Shown piece after piece: positions 7,607 through 14,500 of a stretch of 24,223 nt of DNA (its first letter is position 1; each line of letters begins with the position of its first letter). This DNA is from a virus: positions 1-24,223 of the IMG/VR virus record IMGVR_UViG_3300037149_000284; one strand, written 5' to 3'. The notes beneath the pieces were generated by a model, which ran no database searches, was not told the origin of the DNA, and worked only from the letters and a program-made list of their open reading frames with translations. The translations under genes were made by a program, and so were the position numbers.

Positions 7607-7996
7607 TTATTGCGAATTTAATTTGTCGAACGCTTTGTTGAAGCCGGTCCGAGCGTCGGCTATGCATTTAGTGGCACCGGAGTCCAAGACCATCGCGCGA
7701 TCTCGGCATGTATGCAGAATATCTATGTTGATATTTAGAAGCAGGCTGTTCACGCTCTGGCTGTCGGTGTAGGTCGCATGCTCAAGTTCCCTGAGAGAAT
7801 GTTGCGCCCGATCATCGGCCAAGGCATAGGCCGTCGAATCAGCATCAGTTTTCCCGATCAGGTCATTCACCGTAGAGCGCGCATCGTCAACCCGCTGTAG
7901 AAACCGCTCGTGCCGCCGATGTTGCCAAAATCCCACTCCCGCCGCAACGATAAGGAGCAGAAATATCCCAGCGAGAATAAGCCATCGTTTGCTCAC
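7607..7996 (-). CDS. Small single-span membrane protein in the repressor operon
   Basis: This 129-aa protein has an N-terminal membrane helix (about residues 5-23, WLILAGIFLLLIVAAGVGFW), followed by a basic stretch and then a polar helical domain. The polar domain holds two cysteines (in ILHTCRDR and ATKCIADA) that could form a disulfide if the domain is periplasmic. It starts with GTG at 7996 (GGGAG, 3-4 bases before), 14 bases after the preceding small gene. The family is unknown to me. Because it is co-oriented and tightly spaced with the repressor, it is probably expressed in the lysogen. Superinfection exclusion or lysogenic conversion are reasonable guesses, without direct evidence. Confidence 0.6.
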   Translation of the reverse strand: MSKRWLILAGIFLLLIVAAGVGFWQHRRHERFLQRVDDARSTVNDLIGKTDADSTAYALADDRAQHSLRELEHATYTDSQSVNSLLLNINIDILHTCRDRAMVLDSGATKCIADARTGFNKAFDKLNSQ

Positions 7997-8010
7997 GTTC
8001 TCCCTTCTTT

Positions 8011-8214
8011 CTACTCCGGGCAGAGTTTTTCTATGCTGAACGCGGTCCCTGATTTTTCGCCGCGATCACGGTAAATATGGAACTCAATGCGATCCGCACC
8101 AGTGGCCGAAATGTTGATGTTCGTTACATCTACATCGCACGGCATGTGAAAATTCATTGAAATGCCGCCCTTCTCTGGCGGATGCTCATTTCGTGCCGGT
8201 TCCGAAGTGTCCAT
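8011..8214 (-). CDS. Small hypothetical protein in the repressor operon
   Basis: This is a 67-aa protein. The start ATG 8214 is chosen because of a strong ribosome site (GGAGG, 5 bases before); an upstream ATG at 8262 has none comparable. It overlaps the repressor's 3' end by 29 bases, so its translation is likely coupled to the repressor. The N-terminus is polar (SEPARNEHPPEKGG). The rest looks beta-rich (MPCDVDVTNINIS, RIEFHIYRD). I do not recognise the family. Together with the downstream membrane protein it forms a two-gene tail of the repressor operon. Confidence 0.55.
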   Translation of the reverse strand: MDTSEPARNEHPPEKGGISMNFHMPCDVDVTNINISATGADRIEFHIYRDRGEKSGTAFSIEKLCPE

Positions 8215-8818
8215 GATGCCTCCGATCTTCCTGGCTATTTTCAACCTGTCCTGCTTCGTCACTTCTGGTCCCCGGCTCTATGATGTGGATCGCTGACCGT
8301 GCGGTCTCGAATAAAGCTTCTACCATATCAGGATCCCGACTTCCGGCTTTGTGACAGAAATCATAGATAAGGGCTACCAGCTTTGCATACTCCGGTCGCC
8401 TAAGCTGACCGCCTTCTTTTTTCAGCGCGGCATCGGCCCTCTCCATCGCGAACACGAGCAAATCCTGGTCTAAAACTAAATTCGGTTCCGCATCCCTCTT
8501 CGCGGATGACCTCTTTCGTTCGACCAATACGTGGGGGAAGAGGGATGATCCATCGACCACCGCACTGGATTCATCCATGAACAGTCCCGCTAATCTCTGA
8601 AAAAACTGCTTTGCCTCACCTGCAGCCAGATTCGCTAATAGCGCGAAGATCTTGGGCTGTGGGAGATTTCTGCCTGCCTCCCATTTCGAAACGGCGGAAG
8701 GCTGAGTACCTAACGCTTGGGCAAAAGCCGTCTGCGTTTCTCCTCGAGACTCCCGCAATTGCCGAATCCGGAGCGCTGCTTCGGATTCGGTTGCGCTTTT
8801 TATAGGCTTCGGTGGCAT
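8186..8818 (-). CDS. XRE-family phage repressor
   Basis: This is a 210-aa DNA-binding protein divergent to the early operon, most likely the lysogeny repressor. A clear XRE helix-turn-helix lies at residues about 17-60, with the core TQTAFAQALGTQPSAVSKWE. The C-terminal part is helical and has no LexA-type Ser/Lys protease signature, so SOS self-cleavage is not expected from sequence. The start is placed at ATG 8818, just outside the operator palindrome (8833-8865). ATGs at 8848 and 8869 lie inside or against the palindrome and are less likely. No clear ribosome site precedes 8818, so a weakly translated or near-leaderless message is possible. The palindrome lies 15 bases upstream and also covers the early promoter, which fits autoregulation. 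Confidence 0.85.
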   Translation of the reverse strand: MPPKPIKSATESEAALRIRQLRESRGETQTAFAQALGTQPSAVSKWEAGRNLPQPKIFALLANLAAGEAKQFFQRLAGLFMDESSAVVDGSSLFPHVLVERKRSSAKRDAEPNLVLDQDLLVFAMERADAALKKEGGQLRRPEYAKLVALIYDFCHKAGSRDPDMVEALFETARSAIHIIEPGTRSDEAGQVENSQEDRRHHGHFGTGTK

Positions 8819-8825
8819 AAAACGC

Positions 8826-8854
8826 TTGACAGTTGTGAAAGTGAGCATTATGCT
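8826..8854 (+). promoter_or_regulatory. Early promoter (sigma70-type)
   Basis: A perfect -35 box TTGACA (8826-8831), a 17-bp spacer and TATGCT (8849-8854) point rightward. The first early gene starts 27 bases past the -10 box. The spacer and -10 box lie inside the 33-bp palindrome, so binding of the repressor there would block polymerase. Confidence 0.75.
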
Positions 8855-8865
8855 CGATTTCACAA
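8833..8865. promoter_or_regulatory. 33-bp operator palindrome over the early promoter
   Basis: TTGTGAAA, GT, GAGCAT, a central T (8849), ATGCTC, GA, TTTCACAA form a dyad with 14 of 16 symmetric pairs, only the GT/GA step being mismatched. It lies between the divergent repressor and early operon and covers the -10 region. The likely binders are the XRE repressor and/or the small HTH protein encoded at 8882. Confidence 0.85.
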
Positions 8866-8881
8866 TCACAGGGGCTTAAAA

Positions 8882-9088
8882 GTGACGCTGCGTTTTAAGG
8901 CTACACCGCCAGAGCTAATTACCGCTTCCATTTTCCGTGGAACCTACACCGTTGTTGCGCGAAAACTTGGCGTGACTCCACAGCATGTTCGGCATGTCGC
9001 GTTAGGGAAGAGCACCTCCAAACGTGTATGGAAGGAGATCCAATGTGAACGAAAGCGCAGATTGGCGCAAATGAAGGATGCCGCATGA
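8882..9088 (+). CDS. Small HTH DNA-binding protein (Ner/Cro-like position)
   Basis: This 68-aa protein starts with GTG at 8882 (AGGGG, 7 bases before). The core YTVVARKLGVTPQHVRHVAL is a helix-turn-helix, followed by a basic tail (KSTSKRVWKEIQ, CERKRRL). It is the first gene after the operator-controlled promoter and faces the repressor. That is the place of Ner in Mu and Cro in lambdoid phages, which turn down early and repressor transcription in the lytic cycle. Its role as the second regulator is inferred from position and size. The fold is clear but the family is a generic small HTH one. Confidence 0.72.
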   Translation: MTLRFKATPPELITASIFRGTYTVVARKLGVTPQHVRHVALGKSTSKRVWKEIQCERKRRLAQMKDAA

Positions 9089-9214
9089 GCACCCGCCTAG
9101 CACGGACATGGTTCTCCCTCCATTGCGCATTTCTTGCGGCGCTCGGTGCGTCCACCTCGACGAGCGCCTCCCAGTCCACCTATCACGCCGGGAGTACCAC
9201 CACAAGGAGCAAAC

Positions 9215-9433
9215 ATGAAGAGCAAAGCAACAGTTGTGTTTCCTCCGGTTCCGTTCCATCCGCAGAGCAAGCACGTCGAGCGCTTTTTTGCGACGCTGCA
9301 CAAACGCTTCAACGCGAAAGCGTATCTCGACAACGGTGTGGACGCGTATGCCAACGACCTATGGGTAAGCGACCACGCGATCCACGACGTCGAGATCACC
9401 AACAAGGATTTTGCAAAGACACCCAAGCATTGA
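9215..9433 (+). CDS. 72-aa protein built of DDE-transposase motifs in swapped order
   Basis: The start ATG 9215 has a strong ribosome site (AAGGAG, 5 bases before), and third-base GC preference marks this frame as the coding one. The N-terminal half (PFHPQSKHVER, then TLHKRF) matches the Glu-motif region of the MuA-type transposase encoded at 10007 (PFHPQAKSIER, then TIHGRF). The C-terminal half (LWVSDHAIHDV) matches that transposase's first-Asp region (ILISDHMIHDV). In the transposase, the Asp segment precedes the Glu segment by about 120 residues. Here the order is reversed and they are only about 20 residues apart. At DNA level the copies have diverged, so it is not a recent copy. It cannot be a complete nuclease because the second Asp motif is missing. 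It may be a relic, a decoy subunit or a regulator of transposition. The 126 bases before it hold no gene I trust. Confidence 0.65.
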   Translation: MKSKATVVFPPVPFHPQSKHVERFFATLHKRFNAKAYLDNGVDAYANDLWVSDHAIHDVEITNKDFAKTPKH

Positions 9434-9519
9434 TCTCCGCTTATGCTGCCGGCGCTTTCGAACGGCGCTATTGCGAGACTGAGCAGCAGCTCGATCGGCA
9501 AAAGGGCGGCAATCAATGA
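9430..9519 (+). CDS. Possible 29-aa coupled microORF
   Basis: A TTG at 9430 overlaps the preceding stop as TTGA. The frame ends with TGA overlapping the next gene's ATG (ATGA at 9516-9519). The peptide is helical and polar (YAAGAFERRYCETEQQLDRQ). Such tight overlaps on both sides are the rule in this operon and argue that the frame is translated. Without homology, the call is tentative. Confidence 0.35.
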   Translation: MISAYAAGAFERRYCETEQQLDRQKGGNQ

Positions 9520-10010
9520 ACTCATCACGCTCTCAATCTTGGTCCTCGGCCTCTGCGACGTCCACGGCAAATAATCAGGAAAAATTTGCCGTGGTTCGGC
9601 AGGGAAACCTGTTTGAAGGAACTTCCAGCGTCCTTCCAGGTTCTCTGAATGATGCGGCACTGATCAGAGCTACGGTTACCGAGGCTATCCGAAAATCTGG
9701 CAAAACCCGCGAAACCATTGCGGAGGACATGTCTCGCCTGACGGGTACAGAAGTAACAGTAAGGCGACTCAACGCTTTTACAGCGGAATCCCGCGAGGAC
9801 TACCGATTCCCGTCCGAATTGATTCGGGCCTTTTGCATCGCCACCGGAAACGATGGTCTTTTGCGCAATCTAGCTCAGCTAGCTGGCTTCCACCTCGTCA
9901 ATGAAACCGATTTTCAGCTACTGCAGCTCGGCCGTGAATACCTCAAGCAGAAACGCGCGAACGAGAAAGTAGCGTTGCTCGAAAAGGGCCTTTCTGGGGT
10001 GGAACTATGA
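9516..10010 (+). CDS. Pre-transposase early protein with HTH-like region
   Basis: This is a 164-aa protein immediately upstream of, and overlapping (ATGA), the transposase gene. After a Ser/Ala-rich N-terminus, residues about 45-115 hold the pattern IRKSGKTRETIAEDMSRLTG, RLNAFTAESREDYRFP, and LIRAFCIATGNDGLLRNLAQ. I associate this pattern with small proteins placed directly before A in other Mu-like phages. It looks like a degenerate XRE-type helix-turn-helix with an added domain. The C-terminus is a charged helix (REYLKQKRANEKVALLEKGL). The function is unknown; a regulator of early genes or a helper of the transposase is likely from position. Confidence 0.65.
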   Translation: MNSSRSQSWSSASATSTANNQEKFAVVRQGNLFEGTSSVLPGSLNDAALIRATVTEAIRKSGKTRETIAEDMSRLTGTEVTVRRLNAFTAESREDYRFPSELIRAFCIATGNDGLLRNLAQLAGFHLVNETDFQLLQLGREYLKQKRANEKVALLEKGLSGVEL

Positions 10011-12118
10011 GCGCCGCCCTCACAGTCCCCCAAGTTGTGGCGCTCGGCGACGGCCAGTGGATCTCTGTTGCGGATGCGGAGAAGTTGACCGGCCTGACGG
10101 ACCGCTGGCTCCGTGACCAGGCCAAGGCCGGCAAGATCATCTCCCGCGCGGCGGCCGAGCGCGCCGCCAACGGCAAGCCCAAGCCTGAATATCTGGTATC
10201 AACGCTGCCGATAAGGACCGAGCGCGCAAAGCTCGCCATCATGCCGAAGCAGCAGAACCTGCCGCTGCTGAGGACGCCGCAGCGCGCCGAAGATCTCTTC
10301 CCCCGTGCGGAGGTTCCTGAGGCTCAGAAGAAAAAGGTTGAGGAACGTTACCAAGCCATTCTTCCCATCCTGATGTTTAAGGCTGAGCCCGAGCGCTACG
10401 CGCACCTGACCCTGCGCGACGGCCGGAGAGTCACATCGCGGGAGCGCATGGTCGTCTTCCAGGCGCAACTCACCGGGAATGATCCGAGCACCCTCAAGCG
10501 CTGGGCTGCGCGGTTCAAGCAGGGCTACGCGGCCCTCGCGGACCGCCCGCGCAAAGACAAAGGTGTCTCCCTCTGGGCGAACCGCGACGAAGCGTCTGCC
10601 ACGCTTGCCAACGTGGCCTGCTATGCCGTGCTCATCGAGCACGTCTCAATCGCGCTTGCTCACGAGATCGTGAAATCTGCGGCGCGCCGCGGCCGCATTG
10701 AAGCCCCGAGCTACGAGACGATCCGCCGGATGATCCACGCTGTGAAGGACGAGAACCCCGCTGCCGTCACTCTCTCGCTGGGCGGCCGCGACATGTATGA
10801 CCGGTTCTTCGCTCCATTCGTCCAGCGCGGCATTACGGATATCGATGCCGGCTACATCCTGATCAGCGACCACATGATTCACGACGTGATCGTGCAGGAT
10901 GACACCTTCAAGAAAGACCGCAGCCTGATCCGCATCCGCTTCACGGGGCTGATGGACTTCCGCTCGCGCCGCTTTACCGCCTACGCCTGGTCGGAAGAGG
11001 GGTCGTCCCGCTCGATCGGCGTCGTCCTTCAGAACCATCTCATCGATTTCGGCACGTTCTTCCAGATGTACTGCGACAACGGAAAGGACTACCAAAAGGC
11101 CGCGCGCGGGGCTCGAGGTGGTCTGTGGACCGCCGCCGATCTCCGGCCCGAGTTACTCGGCGTAGTCGCTCGGATAGGCGCAGATGTCAAGTTTTGCCTG
11201 CCGTTTCACCCACAGGCAAAGTCGATTGAGCGCGCCAATAACACGATCCATGGGCGCTTCGATCGGCGCTGGAATAGCTATTGCGGCGACAAGCCGGAAC
11301 ATCGTCCCGATCTCTGCATCGCGCTTGAAGCCCGGCACAAGAAGTTGCTCGCTGCCGGTCGTGTAGAGGAGTCTGAAATCCCACTGGCCAGCGTCTTCAT
11401 CAAGGCCGCCCGCGCCTATATCGAGGCCGACTACAACAACAGAACAAAGCTCAAAGCGCGCGGTATGCAGGGTATGTCGCCGGTCGAGGCGTGGGATGCC
11501 TACCGCTGGAAAGACTCCAAGCCCGTCGATCCGCTCACAGTTGCTCCGCTATTCCTTTCACGCGCTCGGCGCGCGATCAATAACGAACGTGTGCACATCG
11601 GCGATAACGACTACGTCGCCGCCGACAAGGCCAGTGCCGCGGAACTACACGATCGCGCCATACCTGGCAAGTTGCACATGGTGCTCTACGACCCGTACGA
11701 CGACAACTTCATCGCTGTTGCCGACGATGACGGGTACGCCGTCGCGTGGCTGCACAAGGAACATTATCTGAAGCAGTCGGATGACGAGGAAACCCGCTCC
11801 GCGATCAAGGCCATCATGGAGGCGCGCTCCGAGCACTACCACCGCACCAAGGACAAGCTTCGCGCCCTCAAAGGCGCGGTACTCGACGCGGGCTACGTGC
11901 CCCAGCATCAGGTGATGGTTGCCATCGGCAACCTGCCCATTCCTATCGACGACGTCGTCGTTCAACGCCCGCACAAAGCCGCGGCAAAGTCCGGCGATCC
12001 CATATCTACCCTCTTACCCGGCGAGGCCGGAATACGCCTCGCGAGCCGCTTGCAAGGAGGCAATCGTGATACCCAAAGCGCAGAAAGCGTTCCTGACACA
12101 GATGGGCCTGCCGAGTGA
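10007..12118 (+). CDS. A: MuA-type DDE transposase
   Basis: This 703-aa protein joins phage ends to target DNA in integration and replicative transposition. An N-terminal Mu-type DNA-binding domain covers about residues 10-65 (WISVADAEKLTGLTDRWLRD). A second helix-turn-helix region lies at about 143-185 (ending in ALADRPRKDKG). The catalytic core has Asp288 (ISDHMIHDV), Asp357 (YCDNGKDY) and Glu408 (HPQAKSIER), with spacings of 69 and 51 residues, close to those of MuA. A Mu-type C-terminal beta-barrel follows (about 495-590). A charged helical tail at about 600-640 may contact the B protein. The length is near the usual 660-700 aa. The start ATG 10007 overlaps the previous stop, with GGGGTGG 4 bases before. 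The 3' end overlaps the B gene by 53 bases. Confidence 0.95.
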   Translation: MSAALTVPQVVALGDGQWISVADAEKLTGLTDRWLRDQAKAGKIISRAAAERAANGKPKPEYLVSTLPIRTERAKLAIMPKQQNLPLLRTPQRAEDLFPRAEVPEAQKKKVEERYQAILPILMFKAEPERYAHLTLRDGRRVTSRERMVVFQAQLTGNDPSTLKRWAARFKQGYAALADRPRKDKGVSLWANRDEASATLANVACYAVLIEHVSIALAHEIVKSAARRGRIEAPSYETIRRMIHAVKDENPAAVTLSLGGRDMYDRFFAPFVQRGITDIDAGYILISDHMIHDVIVQDDTFKKDRSLIRIRFTGLMDFRSRRFTAYAWSEEGSSRSIGVVLQNHLIDFGTFFQMYCDNGKDYQKAARGARGGLWTAADLRPELLGVVARIGADVKFCLPFHPQAKSIERANNTIHGRFDRRWNSYCGDKPEHRPDLCIALEARHKKLLAAGRVEESEIPLASVFIKAARAYIEADYNNRTKLKARGMQGMSPVEAWDAYRWKDSKPVDPLTVAPLFLSRARRAINNERVHIGDNDYVAADKASAAELHDRAIPGKLHMVLYDPYDDNFIAVADDDGYAVAWLHKEHYLKQSDDEETRSAIKAIMEARSEHYHRTKDKLRALKGAVLDAGYVPQHQVMVAIGNLPIPIDDVVVQRPHKAAAKSGDPISTLLPGEAGIRLASRLQGGNRDTQSAESVPDTDGPAE

Positions 12119-13034
12119 CATCGACACAATTAAGCGTGCGCGCATGTTCATGGCCGAGTCCGGCTCAACTACGGGCGATCTGGCAGACCTCGCCGATCTA
12201 AATCCGAACTCGCTCCGCGTGTACCTCAGCGGCTCCTACGACGCTCACAAACCGGCCGACTCGAACACGTTGGTTATTCGCGCCAAGCTCAAGCGCGCCA
12301 TCGATCTGCATGAGATCAAGCGCCGCAGCCGCGAGAATCGCCACTACCCCACCACGGAATATGACGTGGGCCGCGCATCCATCATCGAGACAATGTCAGA
12401 TGGCAGCGCCGTGATTTTCGAGGGCGCATGCGGTATCGGAAAGTCCTGGATGGCCCAGGGCGTCGCCGAAGAAATCAACAAAAGCAAGATCGGCCGCGCA
12501 ATTTACGTCTACTGCGTCGATGGTTTGACTCCGCAATCATTCCTCTCGGAGTGCTGCGTCCAGGCCAAGATACCCTCTCGCGGCAACATCATGCAGCTTC
12601 TGCGCAAGCTCTCTTACTTTCTTCAGGAAGAGCATCCGGTGCTCATCGTTGATGAGGCACAGGCGCTCCCAAAGAAAACACTCGAAATTCTGCGCAGTCT
12701 CTACGACCTGCGCGGCTACGGCATTGTCCTGACTGCGTCTTATGACCTGGTCACGCGGTTGAAGGAATACAAGATGCAGATGTGGAACAGCCGGATCGCG
12801 CGCACCCACCTGCTCCAGGGAGCGACCAGGGAAGAGGCTGCCCACATGCTCACGAGCGAACTCGGTCCGATGAGCAAGCGCGACATTGACGACACGCTCG
12901 CCGATGTCACGCTGGAGGCGATCCGGGACGGCGTGAAGTACAAGTACATCGCTCTCCGCAATCTCTTTTGGGCCATCAAGGCCGCTCGCAAGGCGATGAC
13001 AGCAGCACAGCAGAGAGAAGAGGCGATCGCATGA
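12066..13034 (+). CDS. B: MuB-type AAA+ target-selection ATPase
   Basis: This is a 322-aa protein from GTG 12066, which has an excellent ribosome site (AGGAGG, 5 bases before). Longer readings have none. The N-terminus has a small HTH-like region (residues about 33-58, STTGDLADLADLNPNSLRVY), as in MuB. The ATPase core shows Walker A GACGIGKS (120-127) and Walker B VLIVDEAQAL (192-201). A sensor-like segment YGIVLTASYD follows around 218-227. Family knowledge: MuB polymerises on DNA with ATP, delivers the target to the transposase, stimulates it and gives target immunity. The gene lies directly after A, overlapping it by 53 bases in another frame. Confidence 0.93.
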   Translation: MIPKAQKAFLTQMGLPSDIDTIKRARMFMAESGSTTGDLADLADLNPNSLRVYLSGSYDAHKPADSNTLVIRAKLKRAIDLHEIKRRSRENRHYPTTEYDVGRASIIETMSDGSAVIFEGACGIGKSWMAQGVAEEINKSKIGRAIYVYCVDGLTPQSFLSECCVQAKIPSRGNIMQLLRKLSYFLQEEHPVLIVDEAQALPKKTLEILRSLYDLRGYGIVLTASYDLVTRLKEYKMQMWNSRIARTHLLQGATREEAAHMLTSELGPMSKRDIDDTLADVTLEAIRDGVKYKYIALRNLFWAIKAARKAMTAAQQREEAIA

Positions 13035-13447
13035 ATTCCATCGCACGTTCACTTCCTGATTCGTTTCATCGCTACGTCGATGGCGAGGCGCCCGCCAATC
13101 TCCATCCCTGCGCCGTGATCGGATGCAACGGCATGGCCTTCGCCGGCAAGTATTGCGCCCGGTGCACCGAGGAGATAGTTGCTCTCGATGCTTGGGCGAC
13201 CCGCTGCGAAGAACGCCGTGCTCGGCGCCATGCAGCGCGCCAGGCGCTGTGGAACAGCTTGATGACGTGGACGCCCACGGACGAGCAGCTTGCGCGTCTG
13301 GCGCACCGATTCGAGTGCGCGGGCCGGATTCTGGACCGTGTGCTCAAGACGGCCGTCATCCTGGGCGTCATTTACCTGGCCATCGAAATCGGATTGGCCT
13401 TTCTACCAGGCGGCGCAGTCAGCCGCGTCCTCGGAGGTTTGCACTAA
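13031..13447 (+). CDS. Zinc-ribbon and single-span membrane protein
   Basis: This is a 138-aa protein overlapping the B stop as ATGA. Cys27, Cys32, Cys42 and Cys45 (CAVIGC, then CARC) form a compact zinc-ribbon-like knuckle. A highly charged Arg/Glu/Ala helix follows (about 52-75). A membrane helix lies at about residues 107-127 (TAVILGVIYLAIEIGLAFL) and a short tail closes the protein. A zinc knuckle on the cytoplasmic side tethered to the membrane suggests an adaptor or regulator. In Mu, small toxic or host-takeover genes (such as kil) lie directly after B, but no sequence similarity is claimed. Confidence 0.6.
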   Translation: MNSIARSLPDSFHRYVDGEAPANLHPCAVIGCNGMAFAGKYCARCTEEIVALDAWATRCEERRARRHAARQALWNSLMTWTPTDEQLARLAHRFECAGRILDRVLKTAVILGVIYLAIEIGLAFLPGGAVSRVLGGLH

Positions 13448-13707
13448 TGGCGATCGCTTCCGCACACATTACCTGCGACATCTGCAAGCGACCGAAAGAA
13501 CTGACCAACCATTGGCAGGTCGCCATCACCAAGCCCGGACTCGAAGGAGTCCTCTTTCTGCCGGCCGAGGCTGTCGAGAGCCCGCGTCACGCGGACTTTG
13601 TTTATGAAGACATTTGCGGCCAGGAGTGCTGCCACAAGCGGCTCTCACGCTGGCTGGACGATTTGAACGCACCATCCACAGTAAGCAATGAAAGTGAGGC
13701 AGCATGA
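13447..13707 (+). CDS. Small cysteine-rich protein
   Basis: This is an 86-aa protein, coupled to the gene before by TAATG, with GGAGG 9 bases upstream. It has CDICKR near the N-terminus and CGQECCHKRLSRWLDDL near residue 60. The arrangement resembles a treble-clef or FYVE-like zinc site, with beta strands between the two Cys groups (WQVAITKPG, GVLFLPAEA). I do not recognise a family. It belongs to the group of small zinc-binding candidates in this operon. Confidence 0.55.
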   Translation: MAIASAHITCDICKRPKELTNHWQVAITKPGLEGVLFLPAEAVESPRHADFVYEDICGQECCHKRLSRWLDDLNAPSTVSNESEAA

Positions 13708-14267
13708 CAACCGAAGCCAAAACCGCGCCGACTCCTACGCAGATTGATAGTCTCTGCGAGAAGTTCGACGCCGCAAAGATGGAGCACGATCTTGCAGGGC
13801 AGGAACTCTCCAAAGCAAAGGGTGACCTGCTGGCCACCGTGCAGGACTTCGGCTACACGCCCACCAATGCCGAGAAGACGACGCGGCTCGAGGGCACTCT
13901 CTACGTTGCCGATGCGACCACCGCTTCGACCGTCGAGATCAACGAGGCTTCTGTCGGCGAGCTACAAAGCGAACTCTCTCGGCTGAAGATCCCCAGGGTA
14001 TTCGGCACACTGTTTCAGCGCAAGGTGAAGCATTCGCTGAAGAAGGATGCGGCCACCACATTCAAGATCGCGATCGGCGGCCTCGAAGAGACAACGCAGG
14101 CGCGGCTCCTCGGCATCTTCGCCACTTGCTTCAACGTGAACATCAAAGCGCCATCGCTCAGCGTGGAGCTCGCCGCGACGTTGCGTGAGAAGGAAGCGGA
14201 GGCTGCGGAGAAGGCCGCCAAGAAAGCCGCCAGAGAAGCCAAAAAGGCAGCGAAGGGCGGCAGGTAA
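13704..14267 (+). CDS. Possible Gam-like nuclease-inhibitor analogue
   Basis: This is a 187-aa protein, ATGA-coupled. The layout is an N-terminal long helix (about 12-45), beta strands (TTRLEGTLYVADATTASTVE, 58-77), a helical region with SELSRLKIPRVFGTLFQRKV (about 89-108), and a Lys/Ala/Glu-rich C-terminal helix (about 155-187). Mu Gam has the order coiled coil, beta strands, then a helix of the type 'LERLGLQRFIRTKQE', and lies in the same part of the operon after B. Family knowledge: Gam binds linear double-stranded DNA ends and shields them from RecBCD. The resemblance is architectural rather than at residue level, so this is a guess. A generic DNA-binding protein is the main alternative. 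Confidence 0.42.
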   Translation: MTTEAKTAPTPTQIDSLCEKFDAAKMEHDLAGQELSKAKGDLLATVQDFGYTPTNAEKTTRLEGTLYVADATTASTVEINEASVGELQSELSRLKIPRVFGTLFQRKVKHSLKKDAATTFKIAIGGLEETTQARLLGIFATCFNVNIKAPSLSVELAATLREKEAEAAEKAAKKAAREAKKAAKGGR

Positions 14268-14500
14268 TGAGCAAGGGTCTGGACAAAATGCTTGAGCGTC
14301 GCGTGATGAAGGTGGCTGCCACGCTCGCCACGGCCGAGAGCTACCTCGCCAGTGTCCGTGCAAACGACGACTACTCAGTGTTGGCGTCCTGCAATGTCGC
14401 ACAGGCCGTCCGGGACCTGGTGAAAGAAACCCATGACATGCACCAGGTGGTCATGCGGATTGACGACGAGCGCAGCCGGAAACGGGGGCTTCGCCAATGA
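14267..14500 (+). CDS. Small helical protein
   Basis: This is a 77-aa protein coupled by TAATG to the preceding gene and by ATGA to the next. It is all-helical and charged, with long Ala-rich helices (MKVAATLATAESYLASV; VAQAVRDLVKETHDMHQVVM) and a basic C-terminus. No motif is recognised. It is retained because of tight coupling and good codon character. Confidence 0.5.
   Translation: MSKGLDKMLERRVMKVAATLATAESYLASVRANDDYSVLASCNVAQAVRDLVKETHDMHQVVMRIDDERSRKRGLRQ

Noticed and set aside
8790-8900. Several short GCG(C)TTTTTA-like words near the repressor start, similar to the core of the 32-bp repeat
   Set aside because: Matches of about 10 bases are expected by chance at this window size; no regular spacing was seen.
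9085-9519. 144-aa open frame with ATGA junctions at both ends, spanning the swapped-motif gene
   Set aside because: Third-base GC preference and recognisable motifs favour the 9215-9433 frame. The product of the long frame is Ser/Arg/Cys rich and unstructured. Only its last 29 codons are kept as a tentative microORF.
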